Assembly: GCA_017449765.1 (NCBI GenBank)
Contig: JAFTFE010000167.1
Coordinates: 1-33,152 of the forward strand
Direction of reading: 5' to 3'
DNA length: 33,152 nucleotides
Source of the DNA: Lachnospiraceae bacterium
GTDB lineage: Bacteria > Bacillota > Clostridia > Lachnospirales > Lachnospiraceae
Positions 1-6,079 of the stretch are shown piece by piece. A program made the position numbers and the translations under genes. The notes under the pieces were generated by a model. That model was given only the letters and a program-made list of their open reading frames with translations, was not told the origin of the DNA and made no database searches. The first letter of the stretch is position 1, and each line of letters opens with the position of its first letter.

Positions 1-2
1 AC

Positions 3-428
3 AATCCTGTATTAAATGCAGTCCTGTCAGGGAAGAATGCTGAGGCAGAAAATGTGGGAGTGGAGCTGGATATATATGTGGAGCCCGGAACAAACATGAA
101 GATGGTATCGGATGCAGACTTAATAGCAATGATGGGAAATCTGTTAGATAATGCCGTACGGGCAGCCAAAGAAACGGATGATAAAAAAGTAACCATTCGG
201 ATATTTACCGATAATGATGGGAGTTTCAATATTGTAAAGATAACAAATCATTATAAGGGAGAACTCAAAAAAGAAAATGGTAAATATCACACAACCAAAA
301 AGGAAAAGGGTTTACATGGAATAGGTTTAAAAAGTGTAGATAAGATAGCAGAAAAGTATGGAGGATATATGGAAAGCTTTGTAGAAGATGGGATATTTAC
401 ATCGGTATTGACAATATTAAAAATATAG
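3..428 (+). CDS. GHKL-type sensor histidine kinase, AgrC-like (C-terminal part, 5' end outside window)
   Basis: The reading frame is open from the first bases, so only about 141 C-terminal residues are present. The fragment begins with NPVLNAVLSGK, the segment that precedes the N box in AgrC/GHKL kinases. It then has the N box (MMGNLLDNAVRAA) and a glycine-rich ATP-lid segment ending in GLHGIGLKSV. This is the ATP-binding domain of a peptide-pheromone sensor kinase that would phosphorylate a LytTR-type response regulator. The membrane sensor half must lie upstream of the window. A terminator-like hairpin follows at 441-468. agrD and agrB further downstream fit an agr signalling role, but the cognate peptide cannot be proved from the sequence. 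Confidence 0.85.
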   Translation, partial: NPVLNAVLSGKNAEAENVGVELDIYVEPGTNMKMVSDADLIAMMGNLLDNAVRAAKETDDKKVTIRIFTDNDGSFNIVKITNHYKGELKKENGKYHTTKKEKGLHGIGLKSVDKIAEKYGGYMESFVEDGIFTSVLTILKI

Positions 429-440
429 AAGAATAACAGA

Positions 441-468
441 ATGCCATCCGAGTAGGGTGGTGTTTTTT
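441..468 (+). terminator. Rho-independent terminator after the histidine kinase
   Basis: A nine-pair stem (441-449 with 455-463, several G-U pairs) encloses a five-base loop and runs into a T tract at 463-468. It sits 12 bases after the kinase stop codon. Confidence 0.6.
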
Positions 469-478
469 GCAAAAAGGT

Positions 479-513
479 GCACTTAAAACGACAAAAATCG
501 ACATTCGTATTGA
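479..513 (+). promoter_or_regulatory. agr-type promoter repeat, copy 1 (before the radical SAM cassette)
   Basis: A 35-base block matches 4607-4641 at 31 of 35 positions, and its last 23 bases (491-513, acaaaaatcgacattcgta plus ttga) are identical. Copy 2 lies 43 bases before the agrD start, so the block is probably the binding site of the response regulator partnering the adjacent GHKL kinase. AT-rich -10-like sequence (tatata, about 543-548) follows it. The regulator's identity is inferred. Confidence 0.6.
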
Positions 514-567
514 ATGTGGGTTAGAAAAGATTTACAATTTGTATATATATGTAAAAATTATACATGT

Positions 568-711
568 ATGAAGGGTAATAGCCAATTATCGGTTAAAAAA
601 TTATTCAAAAATTTATCAGTAATGGATATTGCAAGAGACAAGTTTTTTAGCTTTAACCCAATTATAAGTTATTGCTTTAATATGAAACGGTCCGAAAATA
701 CAGGAGGATAG
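568..711 (+). CDS. Candidate 47-aa peptide preceding the radical SAM cassette (possible RiPP precursor)
   Basis: A small ORF of 47 codons starts at ATG 568; the frame is open back to an ATG at 514. It ends exactly over the Shine-Dalgarno of the next gene (aggaggatag), an arrangement that allows translational coupling. The peptide is basic at its N-terminus (SVKKLFKNLSV) with a C-terminal segment rich in F, N, S and Y and one cysteine (FFSFNPIISYCFNMKR). Position between an agr-type promoter element and a cassette with a SPASM radical SAM enzyme makes a modified-peptide precursor conceivable. Against this, no clear ribosome binding site precedes either start, and I recognise no leader family. 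It could simply be an untranslated leader. Confidence 0.3.
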   Translation: MKGNSQLSVKKLFKNLSVMDIARDKFFSFNPIISYCFNMKRSENTGG

Positions 712-715
712 TACT

Positions 716-2761
716 ATGAATAATTATGAACCGACCAAAAGACAACAAAATCAATTTATATGGAAAGATCCGCTACCGTGTATCATTGATTTCGGATACG
801 AATTGCGCCGAATTGGATTAAATGTCGTTGTTGACTTGGGATGTAGAGTAGGAGGAAATTCAATTGCTTTAGCTGAATTAGGTCTAGAGGTTATAGCTTA
901 TGATTCTTCTGAATTGCATTTAGAAACTGTAGAAGGACGTGCATATGATAAACATCTCGATATCAAAACGGTTCATCAAACATCAAATAATCTCCCGTTT
1001 GAAGACGAAAGCATACACGCATTTGTAACTGCTACAGCGATCCATCATGCCCGACCGTGTGAATCGAAGGAACTAGTAGAGCAAATATATAGGGCGTTGA
1101 TTCCTGGGGGGAGAGTTTTAGTAGCTGTTCTATCAACAGATGATTATAGATATGGAACAGGAACTATGATAGATGATAATACTTTTTTAGATACAACAGG
1201 ACCAGAAGTGAAAAATGTTCATCAATTCTTTACTAGTGAAACTTTGTTATCTTTATTTGACAAATTTACACCGGAATGTGAACCGTATATTGTACCGAGT
1301 ACATACGTTATGGACACTAACGATAAGAAAAAACAAGGGAAACTTCTTGTGGGTAAATTTTTAAAGGGATATTCTAAAGATAGTATTTTTTCAACTACTG
1401 TTAAGTCGTTTAATAACGTTTTTAATGCTAAAAGAAGCGTTGAATTATTATTTTTTTATTCTGATAGTAATAAACTTTGCTCTGCATGTATTGAATATCT
1501 TAACTGTTTAACACCAGATATGCTAAGAAACATTTATTGTCAGTGCGTGATTGTAGGAAATTATCCAATTAGTATGGTTACAGTATTAGATGAATTAAGA
1601 AGATTTGAAGGAAATATACATTTTTCGTTAGCATATTCTGAACAGACTAATGAAGCCCAATCTTTAGACATGGTTATAATTGATGGAATAACAGTATTTA
1701 CAAGTATACATTCCGGTTTGTCCTCTGATTATATTGTGACTGACAATAATCCTGTATATGTAAATTATTTCCGTCAACAATTAATATCATGTTGGAAAAA
1801 AGCAACTGTATTACTTGATAATGGTAAAAAGATACAAAATAATATATTTCCTGGCGCTTCAGATGCATTGAATGTTGCCAAAGAATCTAATGTAAAAGTT
1901 ATTGATTTTGCAGAGAAGAAAAAGGACCATATTCGTGTAGGTATAACCCAATTAGATTTAAATGGCATTTTGACTATGAACGAAAAACAACTATATAAGC
2001 CTGATTTGTTGAAACTTCCTAATGTTCTAGATCATGTGTTTTTGAAAGCATCAAAGTATAATTTAAATTTTCTTATAATGCCAGAACTTTCAGGGGATGA
2101 GTCGTTAAATGAACATCTCCAACAGATTGCAAATGCAAATAATATGGTAATAATTGGTGGTAGCTATTATGACAAAAGGCGAGTAAATTGTTGTCCGGTT
2201 GCCTTTCCTGGTAGAGATAAACCGTATATCATAGAAAAGATACATCCCTCGCCATTTGAAATATCACCGAATAAAGATACTGGAATCGTTAAAGGTTCAG
2301 AGGTTACTGTCTTTTTGAATACTGTTGTGGGTAGCTTTGGAGTTTTGATTTGTGCTGATTTTTTGAATGATTCATTGGTAGAGGACGTATGTAATAGTGA
2401 TATTGATTTCCTTTGTGTCGTAAGCATGAATGGTGATTCTCCTCGATTTTTTGAAAAAATGAATTTAAAGTGCCAAAATTGTCAGAGAGGTATATATATA
2501 CTTTATTCTAACTGCCTATTTTCAACGGATGGGTTTTATACTGATGGTCTATCTAGCATTTTTGGGTTTATGGATAGGATATACTTAACTAAATTAAAAC
2601 GGGTTGAAAATAAATACCAATATCAAATTATATCTTTCAATAATGAAGAACAGGAGGGGATGCTTATAGCAGATATCAATTTAAAAGAAAGGCGTCCGGT
2701 AATTCGGAGCCCTGAATCAAAACCTAATATAACAGAGTTAGAAAAAGTAATTTTTGATTAG
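716..2761 (+). CDS. SAM methyltransferase - nitrilase (carbon-nitrogen hydrolase) fusion protein
   Basis: This is a three-part protein of 681 residues. Residues about 35-145 form a class I methyltransferase: motif I VVVDLGCRVGGN (38-48), the acidic end of the second strand (AYDSSE), and an LPFEDESI...TATAIHHA...LIPGGRVLV core like Methyltransf_11 enzymes. Residues about 240-370 form a middle domain I cannot name; its MVIIDGITVFTS and following DNNP segment resemble inactive PLD-like sensor domains. Residues about 405-655 are a carbon-nitrogen hydrolase domain with the nitrilase triad Glu457 (MPELS), Lys508 (EKIHP) and Cys546 (LICADF). It should methylate one group and hydrolyse or form an amide or nitrile bond on the same or a related substrate. 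Start is supported by aggagg at 701-706. It is first in a cassette with a flavoprotein and a radical SAM enzyme. Confidence 0.8.
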   Translation: MNNYEPTKRQQNQFIWKDPLPCIIDFGYELRRIGLNVVVDLGCRVGGNSIALAELGLEVIAYDSSELHLETVEGRAYDKHLDIKTVHQTSNNLPFEDESIHAFVTATAIHHARPCESKELVEQIYRALIPGGRVLVAVLSTDDYRYGTGTMIDDNTFLDTTGPEVKNVHQFFTSETLLSLFDKFTPECEPYIVPSTYVMDTNDKKKQGKLLVGKFLKGYSKDSIFSTTVKSFNNVFNAKRSVELLFFYSDSNKLCSACIEYLNCLTPDMLRNIYCQCVIVGNYPISMVTVLDELRRFEGNIHFSLAYSEQTNEAQSLDMVIIDGITVFTSIHSGLSSDYIVTDNNPVYVNYFRQQLISCWKKATVLLDNGKKIQNNIFPGASDALNVAKESNVKVIDFAEKKKDHIRVGITQLDLNGILTMNEKQLYKPDLLKLPNVLDHVFLKASKYNLNFLIMPELSGDESLNEHLQQIANANNMVIIGGSYYDKRRVNCCPVAFPGRDKPYIIEKIHPSPFEISPNKDTGIVKGSEVTVFLNTVVGSFGVLICADFLNDSLVEDVCNSDIDFLCVVSMNGDSPRFFEKMNLKCQNCQRGIYILYSNCLFSTDGFYTDGLSSIFGFMDRIYLTKLKRVENKYQYQIISFNNEEQEGMLIADINLKERRPVIRSPESKPNITELEKVIFD

Positions 2762-2869
2762 TATAGTACTTATTTAATCAACTTATGATATTTATTACCA
2801 AATATTGATCTTTTAAATTTAATATTTGCGCATTAAAGCGGTTAGAGTTGTAAAAAGGCAAGTTCTCAA

Positions 2870-2897
2870 TATAATTCTAAAGCAAAAAGAATTATAA
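2870..2897 (+). promoter_or_regulatory. Inverted repeat in the gap before the flavoprotein gene
   Basis: Perfect nine-base arms (tataattct at 2870-2878 and agaattata at 2889-2897) lie about 32 bases before the next start codon. No T tract follows, so this is more likely an operator or mRNA hairpin than a terminator. The rest of the 2762-2929 gap is plain AT-rich DNA. Confidence 0.35.
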
Positions 2898-2929
2898 ATA
2901 ATGAGTTTATTTAAAGAATGGAGGTAAGT

Positions 2930-3508
2930 ATGAAAGTATTAGGAATTGTTGGTTCTTTAAGAAAAGGTGGTAACACAGAGTTTGCAGTTCAATCTGCATT
3001 GAAATCTGCTCAAGATTTAGGTGCTGACGTTGAGGAGATATGTTTGACTGATTACAAAATATATCCATGCGATGGGTGTGGGAAATGTAAAACAGCAGTA
3101 TGTCATCTTGATGATGGAATGAAAAAGCTGTTACCTAAAATAGCAGAAGCAGATGCTTTAATTATAGGAAGCCCTGTATATTATGGCGGTATTTCTGGTG
3201 GACTAAAATGTTTACTTGATCGGTGTCGTCCATTAAAACTACAAGGAAATCAATTGAGTGGGAAAATAGGGGGAGCTATAGCTGTAGGTAAGGTTTGGGG
3301 ACATGCTAATGTTATCGATACTATACTCCATTTTTTTGGCTCACAAGGAATGATTGCTGTGCCTATCAAATCAAATCCTGGTATTGGCGCGCAAATTATA
3401 GCAACTAAATATGGGGATGCTGAAAAGGATATAAATGGGATCAAAGCGGTTCAGGAATTAGGAAAACAAATTGTTGAGAATACCATACGGTTAAAGGAGG
3501 ATAAATAG
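2930..3508 (+). CDS. Iron-sulfur flavoprotein / NADPH-dependent FMN reductase family protein
   Basis: A flavodoxin-like protein of 192 residues. The N-terminal strand-loop GIVGSLRKGGNTE is the FMN phosphate-binding loop, and GSPVYYGGISGGLKCLLDR contacts the flavin ring in this family. Cysteines 47, 50, 53 and 58 form a CxxCxxCx4C cluster, the compact motif of archaeal and clostridial iron-sulfur flavoproteins (Isf), so a [4Fe-4S] cluster plus FMN is expected. ATG 2930 is chosen over ATG 2918 because ggaggt at 2920-2925 is a good ribosome binding site for the former. The stop overlaps the next gene's GTG by one base, implying coupled translation. It could donate electrons to the radical SAM enzyme. 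Confidence 0.85.
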   Translation: MKVLGIVGSLRKGGNTEFAVQSALKSAQDLGADVEEICLTDYKIYPCDGCGKCKTAVCHLDDGMKKLLPKIAEADALIIGSPVYYGGISGGLKCLLDRCRPLKLQGNQLSGKIGGAIAVGKVWGHANVIDTILHFFGSQGMIAVPIKSNPGIGAQIIATKYGDAEKDINGIKAVQELGKQIVENTIRLKEDK

Positions 3509-4521
3509 TGAGGCAGGTTGTATATACTTCAGATCCCTGGTTTCCTTCTTGTAAAAATACTTTTACCTTATTTGCCGCAATAACGCATGACTGCAACCAG
3601 AAATGTCGGCATTGTTTTGCAACAGAAGATATTTCGGGGGAAAAACTTGATGATAAATGGTGGTACAATCTATTTGATCAACTTGCTGAATTAGAAGCTC
3701 CTCGTTTGTTTTTCACAGGTGGAGAACCTTTAACACACCCCTCTTTATTAGAATACGCATCATACGCATCAAAAAAATCAATACCCATCATTATAGGAAC
3801 AAATGCAACACTTATTACATCATCGCTTTCCCAAAAAATGCTAGATTCAGGAATTAAAGAGGCAAGAGTTTCTTTAGATGGTGCTAATTCAGTTTCCCAC
3901 GATTTGTTAAGAGGTGAAGGATCTTTTAAAAAAACTTTAAATGGTATCCGTTTTTTGATTGAAACGGGAATTGTAGTTAGCATTAGAACGACAGTAAATA
4001 AGCTAAACTTTCAGGAATTAAAAGAAATAGCGGAAGTTGTTGTAGAACTGGGTGTATATGATTGGGAGATAAAACATATTATACCAGCGGGTAATTCATT
4101 AAAACATACTGAATTATTTACAAATATAGCAGAACGCTCAGAAGCGCTACAATCTATTTTAGATATAGAAAACTCTAATATGTTTCCCGGCTTGAAAATA
4201 AAACTAATGGAAGGTACAGTAAATCCAAATTCCACAATCCCTGATTCTATTAAAGTTGCATCTTGTCCAGCTGGTTCCAGAATGATGGTAGTTCAACCTA
4301 CAGGAGCTGTTATTCCTTGCGGTTATCTTACAACACATGTAATGGGGAATATTACATGTGATTCCATTGATGAGATAAGAAAAAGATGGTTAAACGAAAC
4401 AATAAAAGAAAAAAGATTTTTAGTGTCTAAGAATTGTAAAAAATGTAAGAATATACAACAATGCATGGGAGGATGTCCTGCTTTTAATTTTTGCGAGGAG
4501 GTTGTTACTAACGGTCAATAG
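3508..4521 (+). CDS. Radical SAM / SPASM domain enzyme
   Basis: A protein of 337 residues. Cys29, Cys33 and Cys36 (CNQKCRHC) form the radical SAM CxxxCxxC [4Fe-4S] site; FFTGGEP at 68-74 is the SAM-binding GGE motif. The C-terminal half has the seven cysteines of a SPASM domain: Cys253, Cys271, then CxxCx5CxxxC at 310-323, then Cys329, normally holding two auxiliary clusters. SPASM enzymes act mainly in peptide or RiPP maturation. GTG at 3508 is the start, preceded by aaaggagg at 3493-3500. It is the last gene of the cassette and is followed by a strong terminator. Substrate unknown; the partner flavoprotein and methyltransferase-nitrilase suggest a multistep modified peptide or small molecule. 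Confidence 0.9.
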   Translation: MRQVVYTSDPWFPSCKNTFTLFAAITHDCNQKCRHCFATEDISGEKLDDKWWYNLFDQLAELEAPRLFFTGGEPLTHPSLLEYASYASKKSIPIIIGTNATLITSSLSQKMLDSGIKEARVSLDGANSVSHDLLRGEGSFKKTLNGIRFLIETGIVVSIRTTVNKLNFQELKEIAEVVVELGVYDWEIKHIIPAGNSLKHTELFTNIAERSEALQSILDIENSNMFPGLKIKLMEGTVNPNSTIPDSIKVASCPAGSRMMVVQPTGAVIPCGYLTTHVMGNITCDSIDEIRKRWLNETIKEKRFLVSKNCKKCKNIQQCMGGCPAFNFCEEVVTNGQ

Positions 4522-4549
4522 TTTACTGATATGTGCTATAAAAGTAAGT

Positions 4550-4590
4550 AAGAACACTATTTAATTATTAAATAATAGTGTTCTTTTTTT
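4550..4590 (+). terminator. Terminator of the radical SAM cassette
   Basis: A perfect 12-base stem (4550-4561 with 4574-4585) around a 12-base AT loop is followed by seven T residues. It is near-palindromic enough to work on both strands and closes the cassette 28 bases after its last stop. Confidence 0.85.
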
Positions 4591-4606
4591 AATGTTAGCA
4601 AATATT

Positions 4607-4641
4607 GTACTTTAAATTACAAAAATCGACATTCGTATTGA
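4607..4641 (+). promoter_or_regulatory. agr-type promoter repeat, copy 2 (before agrD)
   Basis: Second copy of the 35-base block at 479-513 (31 of 35 identical; 4619-4641 identical over 23 bases). A -10-like tataaa or tataaaat follows at about 4645-4668, before the agrD ribosome binding site (ggaggtg, 4672-4678). Probable LytTR-family regulator site, by context. Confidence 0.6.
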
Positions 4642-4684
4642 TGTTATAAATAATTAATATAAAATGAAGATGGAGGTGAGTCTA

Positions 4685-4837
4685 TTGAAAAAATTCAATT
4701 TATCTAACAAGGCTTTAGCAGCGATTAATGTATTAGCAATGATATTAGTAATCCAAACATCAAATGCTGCATGCCTTTGGATGTTTAACCAGCCGGAATA
4801 TCCTGAAGAGGCAAAGAAATATAGCAGAATAAGATAG
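4685..4837 (+). CDS. agrD: AgrD-like cyclic lactone autoinducer precursor peptide (50 aa)
   Basis: A 50-residue ORF with a TTG start, preceded by ggaggtg six bases upstream. It has the AgrD layout: an amphipathic, hydrophobic N-terminal helix (KFNLSNKALAAINVLAMILV), the core AACLWMF, and an acidic C-terminal recognition tail NQPEYPEEAKK. The core aligns with the known Clostridium perfringens AIP, whose ring is CLWFT and whose tail begins YQPE. By analogy AgrB would cut after Phe34 and form a five-residue thiolactone CLWMF (Cys30-Phe34); the ring is inferred. Its processing partner agrB lies 9 kb downstream rather than adjacent. A copy of the agr-type repeat precedes it. Confidence 0.92.
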   Translation: MKKFNLSNKALAAINVLAMILVIQTSNAACLWMFNQPEYPEEAKKYSRIR

Positions 4838-4880
4838 TATTAATGTTTGAGAAATAGAATGCTATCAAATGTATTCTGCT
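4823..4880 (+). other. Long imperfect hairpin overlapping the agrD stop codon
   Basis: Two nested complementary pairs, agcagaat/attctgct (4823-4830 and 4873-4880) and gatagtatt/aatgctatc (4833-4841 and 4858-4866, one G-U pair), can fold the end of the agrD message into one long hairpin. It could stabilise the short agrD transcript or hide its 3' end. Confidence 0.4.
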
Positions 4881-4890
4881 ATATATACTG

Positions 4891-4931
4891 AAAATCAACG
4901 TACTTTTGTTGGATGGCACGTTGATTTTTTT
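4891..4931 (+). terminator. Terminator after agrD
   Basis: Perfect 11-base stem (4891-4901 with 4918-4928) running into a T tract at 4925-4931. It separates agrD from the TIR operon, whose first start codon is 34 bases further on. I see no convincing separate promoter for that operon, so read-through is possible. Confidence 0.75.
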
Positions 4932-4964
4932 ATCTATTAATATGTATGAAGGGGGTCAATTGAT

Positions 4965-5447
4965 ATGGCAGATGAAAAGAAAAATATTTTTGTATCACAT
5001 TATCACGCAGATGCTGACAAAATAGAGGGGTTAAAAGATTTGATTGGAAGACATGGAGTGGATATGAGGGATAGCTCTATATATGAAGCAAAACTTAAGA
5101 ATAACGCAACTAATGAGAATTACATCAAATATGAACTCATAAAACCTCAAATACAGTGGGCAGGTACCGTAGTGGTCTTGATAGGTGATAAGACAGCCAA
5201 TAGTGATTATGTAGATTGGGAGATAAAGACTGCAGCAGAAATGGATAAAAATATAGTGGGAGTTTTCCTTCCGGGTGCAAAGGAGGAGGATGTTCCGCCA
5301 GCATTAAATGAGTATGGCAGTAATTTAGTGGGATGGAATGGTGAAAAGATCGTCGATGCTATTAATGGTGAAGAATTAGAATGGGAAAAGGCAGATGGTA
5401 CACCCAGACCCAATAATCCGGACGGAATTGATCACTATGAATGTTAG
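4965..5447 (+). CDS. ThsB-like TIR domain protein (MTH538/DUF1863 type)
   Basis: A stand-alone domain of 160 residues. It opens with NIFVSHYHADADKIEGLKDL, the first strand and BB-loop region of ThsB-type TIR-like proteins. It continues with a VVVLIGDKT strand and DWEIKTAAEMDKNIVGVFLPG, in which Glu86 is at the place of the conserved catalytic glutamate. In Thoeris systems ThsB proteins sense phage and make a cyclic ADP-ribose-type signal from NAD+. Here it is the first gene of a six-gene operon containing a TIR-SLOG protein, fitting a sensor plus signal-receptor pair. Purine-rich agggggt at about 4950-4956 precedes the start. A signal-making role is inferred from the family. Confidence 0.8.
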   Translation: MADEKKNIFVSHYHADADKIEGLKDLIGRHGVDMRDSSIYEAKLKNNATNENYIKYELIKPQIQWAGTVVVLIGDKTANSDYVDWEIKTAAEMDKNIVGVFLPGAKEEDVPPALNEYGSNLVGWNGEKIVDAINGEELEWEKADGTPRPNNPDGIDHYEC

Positions 5448-5459
5448 GAGATGGTGTTA

Positions 5460-6077
5460 ATGAAATTGTATTCGTATATTATAACAAGAGATTATGGTTT
5501 TGCACCAAATCCTTATGGGGGAATGTGTACACTGGCGACTTGTAAGCCTGTTATCAGGAGAAAAGCACAGATAGGTGATTGGGTTGCTGCAATAGGTGGT
5601 TCTTCAACACCGGTAAGCGGTAAAGTTGTGATGCTTATGCAGGTCCAAGATGCTTGTTCTTATGATGAATACTGGATGAATGAACAATACCGAAAAAAGA
5701 AGCCGGTTTTTAACAGAAGTATGAACGAAGCATATGGTGATAATATTTATCATCATGTTGATGGAAAATGGTACCAGGAATTGTCGCATCATAGTAAAGA
5801 TGATGGGAGTGTCAATTATGTAAATCTGGATCATGATACAGGTACAGACAGAGTTTTAATATCGGATAATTACTATTATTTTGGTAATAATGCAATTGAT
5901 ATTCCTGATGAGTTTTCAGCACTATTTAGGTGTGGTAGAGGTCATGGTGTTAATGAAGATACAGCTCTGATTAACGATTTTATCAGATACGTTCATAATA
6001 ATTACTTATGTGGCATTAATGGTACTCCGTTTAACAGACGTATAGGTGAGTTTGCACATTATAAAGGAGAACAATAA
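5460..6077 (+). CDS. Nmad2-like nucleotide-modification-associated domain protein
   Basis: About 205 residues beginning LYSYIITRDYGFAPNPYGG, followed by CTLATCKPVIRRKAQIGDWVAAIGG and a second strand block (GKVVMLMQV). This pattern, with a conserved early RDYGFAPNPF/YGG-type motif and paired strands, matches Nmad2, a domain predicted from association with DNA base-modification genes; its biochemistry is unknown to me. I chose ATG 5460 over ATG 5451 because taggag at 5445-5450, overlapping the previous stop, is correctly spaced for it. The two downstream genes related to thymine hypermodification support the call. Confidence 0.7.
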   Translation: MKLYSYIITRDYGFAPNPYGGMCTLATCKPVIRRKAQIGDWVAAIGGSSTPVSGKVVMLMQVQDACSYDEYWMNEQYRKKKPVFNRSMNEAYGDNIYHHVDGKWYQELSHHSKDDGSVNYVNLDHDTGTDRVLISDNYYYFGNNAIDIPDEFSALFRCGRGHGVNEDTALINDFIRYVHNNYLCGINGTPFNRRIGEFAHYKGEQ

Positions 6078-6079
6078 TA

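Noticed and set aside
514-711. Longer 65-codon form of the candidate peptide, starting at ATG 514
   Set aside because: That start touches the promoter repeat and would lie upstream of the likely transcription start; the shorter form is preferred.
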